Positions 57,395 to 64,000 of a DNA stretch of 64,000 nucleotides are shown here, in pieces (positions within the stretch are counted from its first letter, which is position 1; every line of letters starts with the position of its first letter). Source of the stretch: DASVHS01 sp035468985. GTDB lineage: Bacteria > Acidobacteriota > Thermoanaerobaculia > Gp7-AA8. Location: positions 77,427-141,426 of the forward strand of contig DATISF010000028.1 of assembly GCA_035468985.1 (NCBI GenBank), written 5' to 3'. The notes below the pieces were generated by a model. It was not told where the DNA came from, did not search any database, and was given only the letters and a program-made list of their open reading frames with translations. The translations under genes were made by a program, and so were the position numbers.

Positions 57395-58087
57395 ATGGCG
57401 TCGATTGCGGTGGTCGACGACGAAGCGAACATCCGGGAGACGGTCGAGTTCGCGCTGCGGCGCGAGGGCTACGACGTGCAGAGCTACGCCGACGGCGTCG
57501 ACGCCTGGAGTGCATTCGAGAAGGCGCTGCCCGAAGTCGTCATCCTGGACATCCTCATGCCGCGCATGGACGGACTGGAGCTGTGCAGGAAACTGCGCAG
57601 CGTCTCCGACACGATCCCTATCATCTTCCTCACCTCCCGCGACGACGAGATCGACCGCGTTCTCGGCCTTGAGCTGGGCGCCGATGATTACCTCGGCAAG
57701 CCGTTCTCGATGCGCGAGCTGGTGGCGCGCGTGCGCGTGATGCTGCGCCGCACGGCGCGCCGCGCCGAGACTCCCCGCGACGACGAGAAACTGCTTCGCG
57801 CAGGCGAGCTGGAGCTCGATCCGGCGCGCTTTCTGGTTCGATGGAAGGAGAAACAGGTCGAGCTGACCGTGACCGAGTTCCTGATGCTGCAGGCACTGGT
57901 GCGCCATCCCGGTCACGTCAAAACCCGCGCGCAACTGACGCGCGAGGGCTATCCGCACGACAACTACGTCAGCGAACGCACCATCGACAGCCACGTGAAG
58001 CGCATCCGCAAGAAGTTCGAGTCCGCCGATCCACAATTCGACCGCATCGACACGGTGTACGGGATGGGTTACCGATGGGTCGTCTGA
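57395..58087 (+). CDS. pdsR: OmpR-family response regulator of the sortase system
   Basis: A 230-residue regulator: receiver (1-120) with D8/D9, phospho-acceptor D52 (VILDILMPRMDG) and Lys in GKPFS; C-terminal winged helix (LTVTEFLMLQALVRHPG, RTIDSHVKRIRKKFE, DTVYGMGYRW). Its position next to a dedicated sortase and its substrate is that of the TIGR03787 regulator (PdsR). It overlaps the kinase gene by 13 bases and diverges from the substrate gene, which it may control. Confidence 0.92.
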   Translation: MASIAVVDDEANIRETVEFALRREGYDVQSYADGVDAWSAFEKALPEVVILDILMPRMDGLELCRKLRSVSDTIPIIFLTSRDDEIDRVLGLELGADDYLGKPFSMRELVARVRVMLRRTARRAETPRDDEKLLRAGELELDPARFLVRWKEKQVELTVTEFLMLQALVRHPGHVKTRAQLTREGYPHDNYVSERTIDSHVKRIRKKFESADPQFDRIDTVYGMGYRWVV

Positions 58088-59664
58088 GACGTCTCTTCTC
58101 GCACATCTCGCTGCGGATGATGCTGTTCAATCTGCTGCTGGTGTTCCTGCCGGTGGCGGGCGTGCTGTTCCTCGATTTCTACGAAGTCCACCTCGAGCGC
58201 GCGCAGGTCCAGTCGATGTTTCGGGAAGCGCGGATGATCGTCTCCGTGATCCAAACCGATCCCCGCGCGCGATTCGAGCGTGCGGCGCCGCTGTTCCGGC
58301 AGCTGATCACGGGCGACGAGCGTTTCCGCGTCATCGATACCGAAGGCCGCGTGCTGCTCGATACCGGCCTGCAGCGCGAGCTCGATGACGATGAGGAGAC
58401 GACCGCGCAGAAGAACTGGCTCTACCGCCTCGGCGCGGCAGTGTTGAAGAAACCGCTGCAGTGGCTCCGTCCCGTCACCCGTCCGTTGACGTCGAGCGAC
58501 GCATACGAGCGCTCCCGCGTCCTCCGGGGCAAAGAGGTGCAGGACGCACTGCTCGGACTGCGGGGAACGGAGAAGCGCGTGTCGTCCGGTCCCGACCGGC
58601 AGGTCATGCTGTACGCCGCCATTCCGGTCTTCCGCAGCGGAAACGTCGCCGGCGCCGTCGTGGTCTCCCGTTCGACCGACGACATCCGCCAGAACCTGCA
58701 CGAAGTGCGTCTGGCGGTCTTTCAGATCTTCATGATCTCGATCGCGCTGGCCATCGTCCTCACGCTCCTGGTGAGCACGACGATCGTGCAGCCGCTGCGA
58801 CAGCTCCGGAAGGAGGCGGGAGAGATTCTCGATCGCCGCGGCCGCCTGCGCGGACGATTCAAGGGATCGAGCAAGCACGACGAGATCGGCGATCTGGCCC
58901 GCGCGCTGGAGCGGCTCACGGGACGCGTCGAGGAGCATCAGAGGCTGACCGAGGCGTTCGCGTCGGATGTGTCGCACGAGTTCAAGAATCCGCTGGCGTC
59001 GATCCGCATGGCCACGGAAATGCTCGCGCAGGTCGACTCCCCTGCCGAGCGAGCGCGATTCCTGCGCGTGGCCGAGTCAGAGATCGCCAGGATGGAGAAT
59101 CTGCTCTCGCAAGTTCGCGAGATCACGGTGATCGACTCCGAGATTCAGAAAGAGGAGCGGACGGCCGTCGATCTCAACTCGCTCATGCAGCGGATCGTCG
59201 ACGGCTTCCGCATGCGCGAGCGGGACCGCGTGTCGTTCGTGCTCGAACTGACTCCGGCGCCGCTGAACGTGAATGCGCAGGAGGACAGGCTCATTCAGGT
59301 GTTCGAGAACGTTCTCGACAATGCCGTGAGCTTCACGCCGCCCGGCGGACAGATCGGGATCGCCACGAGCGCAGGCGACAAGCAGGGCGTCGTGACGATC
59401 CGCGACCGCGGCCCCGGCATCCCCGAGGAGAACCTCGACAAGATCTTCGATCGGTTCTTCACCTATCGCCCCGACGAGCAGAAAAACGTTCGGCACACCG
59501 GCCTCGGACTGTCGATCGTGAAGGCGATCGTCGAGGGCTACGGCGGCTCGGTTCGCGCGGCGAATGCCCGCAATGGAGCACCGGCTTCAGCCGGTGGAGG
59601 CCCGGCTGAAGCCGGGGCTCCATCGAGCGGCGCGCTGCTCGAGGTGCGGCTGCCGCTCTCCTAG
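58075..59664 (+). CDS. pdsS: Histidine kinase of the sortase system
   Basis: A 529-residue membrane kinase. Helix 1 ~17-35, a periplasmic sensor of ~180 residues, helix 2 ~222-242, HAMP (~243-295), HisKA with H301 (SDVSHEFKNPLASIRM), N-box ENVLDNAVSFTPPGG, G boxes DRGPGIPEENL and HTGLGLSIV. I chose ATG 58075 inside the end of the regulator gene. This corresponds to the dedicated-sortase kinase TIGR03785 (PdsS). Residues ~500-516 (GAPASAGGGPAEAGAPS) come from a palindrome inserted near the C-terminus without breaking the frame. Confidence 0.92.
   Translation: MGRLRRLFSHISLRMMLFNLLLVFLPVAGVLFLDFYEVHLERAQVQSMFREARMIVSVIQTDPRARFERAAPLFRQLITGDERFRVIDTEGRVLLDTGLQRELDDDEETTAQKNWLYRLGAAVLKKPLQWLRPVTRPLTSSDAYERSRVLRGKEVQDALLGLRGTEKRVSSGPDRQVMLYAAIPVFRSGNVAGAVVVSRSTDDIRQNLHEVRLAVFQIFMISIALAIVLTLLVSTTIVQPLRQLRKEAGEILDRRGRLRGRFKGSSKHDEIGDLARALERLTGRVEEHQRLTEAFASDVSHEFKNPLASIRMATEMLAQVDSPAERARFLRVAESEIARMENLLSQVREITVIDSEIQKEERTAVDLNSLMQRIVDGFRMRERDRVSFVLELTPAPLNVNAQEDRLIQVFENVLDNAVSFTPPGGQIGIATSAGDKQGVVTIRDRGPGIPEENLDKIFDRFFTYRPDEQKNVRHTGLGLSIVKAIVEGYGGSVRAANARNGAPASAGGGPAEAGAPSSGALLEVRLPLS
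59573..59623. repeat. Palindrome inside the kinase gene
   Basis: Arms ATGGAGCACCGGCTTCAGCC and its near-inverse GGCTGAAGCCGGGGCTCCAT around a short loop (51 bases). Same core as the palindrome at 29640-29660. Located between the last ATPase-domain strands. Confidence 0.85.
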
Positions 59665-59936
59665 TGTGGTGAGTCAGAGATACGCAGCATTTCGTTGCGG
59701 GCGCCGACTCGCTGGATGCGAGGCGCCGCGACGTTGGCGATGCGGGACATCGTCGAGGAGCGGCAACGAAACAGACGGCCCGACGCCGCCCGCAACCCTC
59801 CGGGCTGGTGCCGGTTGCGGCCGATCTGCGGCGTCGCTCGTCGTCAACGATGTCACCACATCGCCTCCTCCTCGCTCCTTGCATCTCAGCCGCAAGCGGC
59901 ACCAGCGAAATGCCGCGTATCTCTGACTCACCACAC
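59664..59936. mobile_element. MITE-like element with 31-bp terminal inverted repeats
   Basis: GTGTGGTGAGTCAGAGATAC... at 59664-59694 is repeated inverted at 59906-59936 with one mismatch in 31. The ~210 bases between have further imperfect inverse similarity, so the whole 273-base unit could fold on itself. No ORF of note inside. It begins on the last base of the kinase stop codon. No target-site duplication is clear. Non-autonomous transposable element or large REP-type element. Confidence 0.75.
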
Positions 59937-59938
59937 CA

Positions 59939-60070
59939 GGAAATCTCTGCACCATTCGTCATCCGGAGTCGGCGAAGCGCGACGAAGGATCTCAGGATGC
60001 GAAAACGCCTGCCATTTCGAGATCCTTCGCCGTCTTCGCGGCTCGGGATGACGACTTGTGCAGAGGTTCC
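59939..60070. repeat. Long palindromic repeat copy
   Basis: Same family as 25538-25672 (TCTCTGCACC..TCATCCGGAGTCGGCGAAGC..GACTTGTGCAGAGGTT). It starts 2 bases after the 273-base element, giving a composite repeat block behind the kinase gene. Confidence 0.85.
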
Positions 60071-60232
60071 CCAGGTGTACGAGGCATCTGAAAGCAGTCG
60101 TTGAATCCGGCGAAGAAGCTCAGAAAATCGGATCCTTTATCCAGAGATCGGCCGCCTCGTGCCTGACCTCGACCGGCGTGTTTGGACAGCGCGAGAGAAT
60201 CCCACTCGTGCCGGCGTGATTAAACTGTTGGT
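60071..60232. other. Intergenic region upstream of the copD-like gene
   Basis: 162 bases with no ORF I can support. ATTAAAC at 60220-60226, 6-7 bases before GTG 60233, may be part of a promoter. Confidence 0.4.
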
Positions 60233-60673
60233 GTGTACCGCTACGTCCTTCTTCTGCACGTCCTCGCCGCGACCATCTGGACGGGAGGACATCTCGTTCT
60301 GGCCCTCCGGATCCTTCCCGGCGTGCTGCGCAGCCGCTCCGCATCGATGCTTCTCGATTTCGAGCGCCGCTACGAAGCTCTCGGGATGAGCGCGCTCGTC
60401 GTGCAGGTGGTCACCGGCCCGTGGCTCGCCGCGCGTCTCGTGCCGGTCGGGATGTGGCTCTCGACCGGCAATCCGTATTCGCGTCTGGTGATGACGAAAC
60501 TGGCCTGCCTCGCTCTAACGGCAATGTTCGCCATCGATGCGCGCTTTCGCGTGCTGCCCCGGTTGCGCGACGAAAACGTGACGTCGATGGTGCCCCACAT
60601 CGTGAGCGTGACCACGCTCGGCGTGATCTTCGTCATCGCCGGCGTCGGGTTTCGCGTCGGCGGCTGGTTCTAA
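60233..60673 (+). CDS. CopD-family membrane protein
   Basis: A 146-residue inner-membrane protein with four helices and the short N-terminal HVLAATIWTGGHLVLAL motif of the CopD/YtcD-type copper-resistance family (conserved His and Trp). A conserved His (MVPHIVSVTTLGVIF) lies in helix 4. It may bind heme or copper. The start is GTG 60233. It overlaps the convergent DUF6448-like gene by 4 bases. Confidence 0.82.
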   Translation: MYRYVLLLHVLAATIWTGGHLVLALRILPGVLRSRSASMLLDFERRYEALGMSALVVQVVTGPWLAARLVPVGMWLSTGNPYSRLVMTKLACLALTAMFAIDARFRVLPRLRDENVTSMVPHIVSVTTLGVIFVIAGVGFRVGGWF

Positions 60674-61272
60674 TGCTCCTCGGCCACCTGCGCGTGAATT
60701 CCGTGATGGCCGGCCGGTTCGGTTGACGCCGCGTGCAGCCGCTCGACGTAGTGGATGAACTCCACGTAGGCGTGCACGTAGTGCCGTCCTTCTTCGACGC
60801 TCTCGTTGACGTGCTTCTTCGCCTCCTGCACCGCGGCAAAGCGCGCACGCAGACCGGCAGTCACGCTGTCCAGCAGCTCCTTCTGCACGGCGTCGATCGA
60901 TCCACTGTCGAGGGCGATGTCGGCCATCTCGATGCCTTCTTCCGGTTTGTAGTTCGCCGGCTGCAGGCCGGTGAACGGTGCGCCTTCCGATTGGCGATGA
61001 ACGCGCACGAGCGTCTCGAAGAACCAGCGGTCTGCGACTTCGCGCGCCTGCGGTGAAGCCGCGCGCGCCGCGAGTGTCTTCGCGAACGCGTCGCGGATCT
61101 CCGCCTCGCTCGTCGCGGGTACCCACTTCAGCACGAACTTGACGTCGCCCTTCTCCAGAGCGGTCTGCGCCGCCGCGACGACGGGTCCTTTCAATGAATC
61201 GCAATGCGCGCCGAGGCGCGGGACGAATGCGATGACGAGCAGTGCTGCGGCCAGAATGGCTTGTTTCTTCAT
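60670..61272 (-). CDS. Exported helical protein, DUF6448-like
   Basis: A 200-residue exported protein, signal peptide ending RLGAH. The mature part is helical, with AHCDSLKGPVVAAAQTALEK and DVKFVLKWVPATSEAEIRDAF at its start and many His near the end (GRHYVHAYVEFIHYVERLH, AGHHGIHAQVAEEH). This matches DUF6448-like proteins found near nitrogen-oxide reductases. The His-rich C-terminus may bind metal. ATG 61272; divergent from the cytochrome c-narG operon. Confidence 0.75.
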   Translation of the reverse strand: MKKQAILAAALLVIAFVPRLGAHCDSLKGPVVAAAQTALEKGDVKFVLKWVPATSEAEIRDAFAKTLAARAASPQAREVADRWFFETLVRVHRQSEGAPFTGLQPANYKPEEGIEMADIALDSGSIDAVQKELLDSVTAGLRARFAAVQEAKKHVNESVEEGRHYVHAYVEFIHYVERLHAASTEPAGHHGIHAQVAEEH

Positions 61273-61326
61273 GACGCGATCCTCCGTGGGGAGCAGTAGA
61301 GGGGCGAGGAGCATTCGGAACCGATG

Positions 61327-61391
61327 ACCAAAGTCACACCGCGGATGTGATCGCATCACCCCCGCGTCACATCACCCCTCAACCAAAGTCA
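61327..61391. promoter_or_regulatory. Repeats and palindrome upstream of the nar-like operon
   Basis: The decamer ACCAAAGTCA occurs twice in the same direction (61327-61336 and 61382-61391). Between them is GTGAT-CGC-ATCAC (61347-61359), an FNR/CRP-like inverted repeat with a short spacer. They lie in the 154-base divergent region between the DUF6448-like gene and the cytochrome c gene. Regulator binding is inference. Confidence 0.45.
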
Positions 61392-61426
61392 TCGCAGCGC
61401 CATTCTGTTGCGCGTTCAATGCGTCC

Positions 61427-62254
61427 ATGACGCGACGCGTTCTTGTCACAGCAGCCGCGGTGATCTTTCTCGCCGCCTCCGCGTACGCGGCCGACGAAGC
61501 CGCGTCGTACTTCCGCCAGAACTGCATGAGCTGCCACACCATCGGCGGCGGCCGGCTGGTCGGACCCGATCTCAAGGATGTGACCGGCCGGCGCGATCGC
61601 GCCTGGCTGCAGAAGTTCGTCGCCGGTCCGAAGGCGTTTCTCGACGGCGGGGATCCGTACGCGGCGAAGCTGAAGGAAGAAGCGCGCGGCGCGGTGATGC
61701 CGAACATCTCCGGCATCGACGAAACGAAGGCCTCTTCGCTGCTGGACATGATCGAACGCGAGTCGAAGCTCCCGAAGTCGCAGTTCGCGGGGCTGAACAT
61801 CGGCGATCAGCCGTTCACGCCCGCCGATATCGCCAACGGCCGCCGCATCATCCTTGGCGAAAAAACGCTGGCGAACGGCGGGCCGGCGTGCATCTCCTGC
61901 CACTCCGTCGACAACATCTCGATGCTCGGCGGCGGAAAGCTCGCTCCCGATCTGACGAAGGTCTACGAGCGCCTGCAGGGCCGCCGGAATCTCGCGTCCT
62001 GGCTGCAGGCGCCGGCCACGCCGACGATGCGGCCGCTGTTCGCGAACACGTCGCTGACCAACGACGAGATCGTGCAGCTCGTCGCCTATCTCGAAACGAC
62101 CGCGCGCCAGCCGCAGCAGAGCAGCGATACCGCCACGCTCTCCTTCTTCTTCCTCGGACTGGGCGGATCGGTGTTCGGCTTCATCGGCGCGGACACGATC
62201 TGGAGAAAGCGGTTTCGCGGAGTGCGCAAGCCCATGGTGAGAGGTGACAAATGA
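61427..62254 (+). CDS. Membrane-anchored diheme cytochrome c, NarC-like
   Basis: A 275-residue exported cytochrome: signal peptide ending AYAA, two heme-binding motifs (NCMSCH ~33-38 and ACISCH ~160-165), distal Met candidates (GAVMPNIS, TPTMRPLF), and a C-terminal membrane helix (LSFFFLGLGGSVFGFIGAD). The stop overlaps the narG start by 4 bases (ATGA). A diheme cytochrome c just before narG is the order of the Thermus nar operon, where NarC moves electrons to or from the reductase; in most bacteria narG comes first. Confidence 0.9.
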   Translation: MTRRVLVTAAAVIFLAASAYAADEAASYFRQNCMSCHTIGGGRLVGPDLKDVTGRRDRAWLQKFVAGPKAFLDGGDPYAAKLKEEARGAVMPNISGIDETKASSLLDMIERESKLPKSQFAGLNIGDQPFTPADIANGRRIILGEKTLANGGPACISCHSVDNISMLGGGKLAPDLTKVYERLQGRRNLASWLQAPATPTMRPLFANTSLTNDEIVQLVAYLETTARQPQQSSDTATLSFFFLGLGGSVFGFIGADTIWRKRFRGVRKPMVRGDK

Positions 62255-64000
62255 GCATTCCCTGGATCCAGGACGAAGCCACTCCGAACGGCCGCGCCTG
62301 GGAAGAGTTTTATCGGAACCGCTGGCAGCACGACAAGATCGTGCGCTCGACACATGGCGTGAACTGCACGGGCTCCTGCACGTGGCAGATCTACGTGAAG
62401 AACGGAATCGTCACGTGGGAGATGCAGGGTCTCGACTATCCGTCGCTCGAGGCCGGCCTTCCGCCGTATGAGCCGCGCGGATGCCAGCGCGGGATCTCGT
62501 ACTCCTGGTACCTCTATTCGCCGCTGCGCGTGAAGTATCCCTATCTGCGCGGCTCGCTGATCGACCTCTGGAAGAGCGCGCGCGATCAGCACGACGACCC
62601 CGTCGATGCCTGGGCCTCGATCGTGGAGGACCCCGAGAAGCGCAAGCGCTATCAGCGTGCGCGCGGCAAAGGCGGATTCCGCCGGGCCACGTGGGATGAC
62701 GCGCTCGAGCTGATGTCGGCCGCGAATCTCTACACGATCAAGAAGTACGGTCCCGATCGCATCAACGGCTTCTCGCCGATCCCGGCGATGTCGATGATCA
62801 GCTACGCCTCGGGTGCGCGGCTCATGCAGCTGATGGGCGGCGTGTCGCTCTCCTTCTACGACTGGTACTGCGATCTGCCCAACGCGTCGCCGGAAGTGTG
62901 GGGCGAGCAGACGGACGTGCAGGAATCGGCCGACTGGTACAACGCGAAACTTCTCGCGGTCATGGGCTCGAACCTGAACATGACCCGCACACCCGACTGC
63001 CACTTCGCCGCGGAAGCGCGCCACAACGGATCGAAGATGTGGGTCTTCGCGCCCGACTTCAACCAGGTCGCGAAGTACGCCGACGAATGGGCGGCCATCA
63101 ACGCCGGCCAGGACGGCGCATGGTGGATGGCCGTGAATCACGTCATCCTCAAGGAGTTCCACCACGAGAAGCAGACGCCGTACTTCCTCGACTACGCGAA
63201 GCGGTTCACGGATGGACCGTATCTCGTGGAGCTGAATCACGTAGGTCCGACTCTCAGTCGGACCGGGCCGGCTGAGAGTCGGCCCTACGTGTTCAAAGCG
63301 GGCCGTCTTCTCCGCGCCAATCGCCTCAAACCGTACAAGGACGTCGAGCACGGCGACTGGAAGTTCCTCATGTGGGACGAGTCGTCGGATCAGCCGAAGA
63401 TGCCGATGGGCTCCTCCGGATTCCGGTGGGGACGCGAGAAGGGGAAGTGGAACCTCCTTCTCGAAGACGGCCTGTATGGCGACAAGATCGAGCCGGCGCT
63501 GACGTTCCTGAGCAAAGCCGACGCGATCGTCAACGTCGAGATCGAAGACTTCGCGGGCGGCGGTCGCATCACGCGCGGCGTTCCGGCGCGCTCGATCGAG
63601 CTCGCCGACGGCTCGCGCGTTCTCGTGGCGACCGTTTACGACCTGCTCATGGCGCAGTACGGCGTCGATCGCGGCCTCGGCGGCGATTACGCGACGAGCT
63701 ACGACGACGATGTGCCGTTCACGCCGGCGTGGCAGGAGAAATACACCGGCCTGTCGCGCGACATGCTGCTGAAGTTCGCGCGCGAGTTTGGCTCGACTGC
63801 CCAGGCGACGCAGGGGAAGTGCACGGTCATCATCGGCGCCGGCATCAATCACTGGTACCACGCCAATCTGATGTACCGCGCCGCGATCCACGCGCTCGTC
63901 TTCTGCGGATGCATCGGCGTGAACGGCGGCGGTCTCGCGCACTACGTCGGCCAGGAAAAGCTCGCGCCCGGCGAACCGTGGGGCGCGGTCGCATTCGGGA
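62251..64000 (+). CDS. narG: Nitrate reductase alpha subunit (N-terminal part)
   Basis: The first 583 residues of a gene that runs off the right edge. It has the FS0 cluster ligands H35, C39, C43 and C78 (HGVNCTGSC; RGCQRG), and the molybdenum ligand D204 in SFYDWYCDLP, the NarG hallmark, which separates it from periplasmic NapA (Cys). No twin-arginine signal is seen, so the catalytic face is probably cytosolic. The cofactor would be made by moaC/mobA (11136-12145) and others. Residues ~330-347 (HVGPTLSRTGPAESRPYV) are encoded by a palindrome and are absent from E. coli NarG. Confidence 0.95.
   Translation, partial: MSIPWIQDEATPNGRAWEEFYRNRWQHDKIVRSTHGVNCTGSCTWQIYVKNGIVTWEMQGLDYPSLEAGLPPYEPRGCQRGISYSWYLYSPLRVKYPYLRGSLIDLWKSARDQHDDPVDAWASIVEDPEKRKRYQRARGKGGFRRATWDDALELMSAANLYTIKKYGPDRINGFSPIPAMSMISYASGARLMQLMGGVSLSFYDWYCDLPNASPEVWGEQTDVQESADWYNAKLLAVMGSNLNMTRTPDCHFAAEARHNGSKMWVFAPDFNQVAKYADEWAAINAGQDGAWWMAVNHVILKEFHHEKQTPYFLDYAKRFTDGPYLVELNHVGPTLSRTGPAESRPYVFKAGRLLRANRLKPYKDVEHGDWKFLMWDESSDQPKMPMGSSGFRWGREKGKWNLLLEDGLYGDKIEPALTFLSKADAIVNVEIEDFAGGGRITRGVPARSIELADGSRVLVATVYDLLMAQYGVDRGLGGDYATSYDDDVPFTPAWQEKYTGLSRDMLLKFAREFGSTAQATQGKCTVIIGAGINHWYHANLMYRAAIHALVFCGCIGVNGGGLAHYVGQEKLAPGEPWGAVAFG
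63238..63291. repeat. Palindrome inside narG
   Basis: CACGTAGGTCCGACTCTCAG ... CTGAGAGTCGGCCCTACGTG: two ~24-base arms with few mismatches around GGACCGGGCC. It is in frame and adds ~16 residues just before FKAGRLLRA. Confidence 0.85.

Noticed and set aside
62086..63942. A 618-codon open frame on the minus strand
   Set aside because: It is antisense to narG and the cytochrome c end. NarG has its full set of cluster and molybdenum ligands on the plus strand.
1..64000. tRNA, rRNA, riboswitch or prophage
   Set aside because: Reading both strands I found no tRNA cloverleaf ending in CCA with conserved TTCGA, no rRNA motif, no riboswitch core I know, and no phage structural or integrase gene. 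A tRNAscan or Infernal run would be needed to exclude weak ones.

Overview
The window is a 64 kb piece of a GC-rich (roughly 63-65 %) chromosome from a Gram-negative, diderm bacterium. A TonB-dependent receptor with a carboxypeptidase-regulatory N-domain, a TonB-like protein, LolC/E, signal peptidase I, NtrC-type and PilZ regulators, a Pkn-type Ser/Thr kinase, Bat proteins, IPT/TIG and collagen-like secreted proteins together suggest an acidobacterium or a close relative. This is inference: no rRNA marker is present. I saw no tRNA, rRNA, CRISPR array, prophage or transposase gene.

Layout. 1-11 kb: the receptor (cut by the left edge), a LolC/E permease, a decayed S23/four-helix-bundle gene, an M14 peptidase, a lipoprotein, murI, an NtrC-type regulator and pepA. 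11-25 kb: moaC-mobA, a glycosyltransferase, the coupled operon lepB-pcnB-cysteine desulfurase-PilZ regulator-TPR protein, tonB, pruA, outer-membrane proteins and a Ser/Thr kinase. 25-36 kb: an IorAB-like molybdenum hydroxylase, a LmbE deacetylase, two gene remnants, a run of secreted proteins and an acyltransferase. 36-40 kb: Ku back to back with an alkyltransferase-like protein, and an aldehyde dehydrogenase. 40-48 kb: a tightly overlapping moxR-DUF58-batABCD operon that ends in a GNAT enzyme and a tRNA-binding protein, divergent from rsmA. 49-51 kb: a collagen-like surface protein split by a frame change. 51-55 kb: a SsuABC/TauABC-like ABC importer whose binding protein carries an in-frame UGA. 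55-60 kb: a complete dedicated sortase system: a VIT/vWA substrate with an LPRTATP sorting signal, a class GN-like sortase, and a response regulator and kinase. 60-64 kb: a CopD-like protein, a diheme cytochrome c and narG (cut by the right edge), in the order of the Thermus narC-narG operon.

The most unusual layer is made of repeats. (i) Arrays of 7-bp units, usually as inverted arms, occur at nine places. Two of them bracket decayed S23/four-helix-bundle genes, and several are translated as parts of proteins (PcnB N-terminus, BatD signal peptide, a permease N-terminus, the ATL C-terminus). (ii) A family of ~125-140 bp palindromes occurs in at least six copies. (iii) Short palindromes sit in frame inside NarG, the sortase-system kinase and the vWA substrate. 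(iv) A ~273 bp element with 31-bp terminal inverted repeats follows the kinase gene. Many operon-leading genes also carry a TANNNT -10 box only 6-11 bases before the start codon and no ribosome binding site, which points to widespread leaderless transcription. The most exciting single candidate is the UGA codon at 52272-52274, which falls on what I remember as a conserved Cys of the binding protein and could be selenocysteine or a nonsense mutation.
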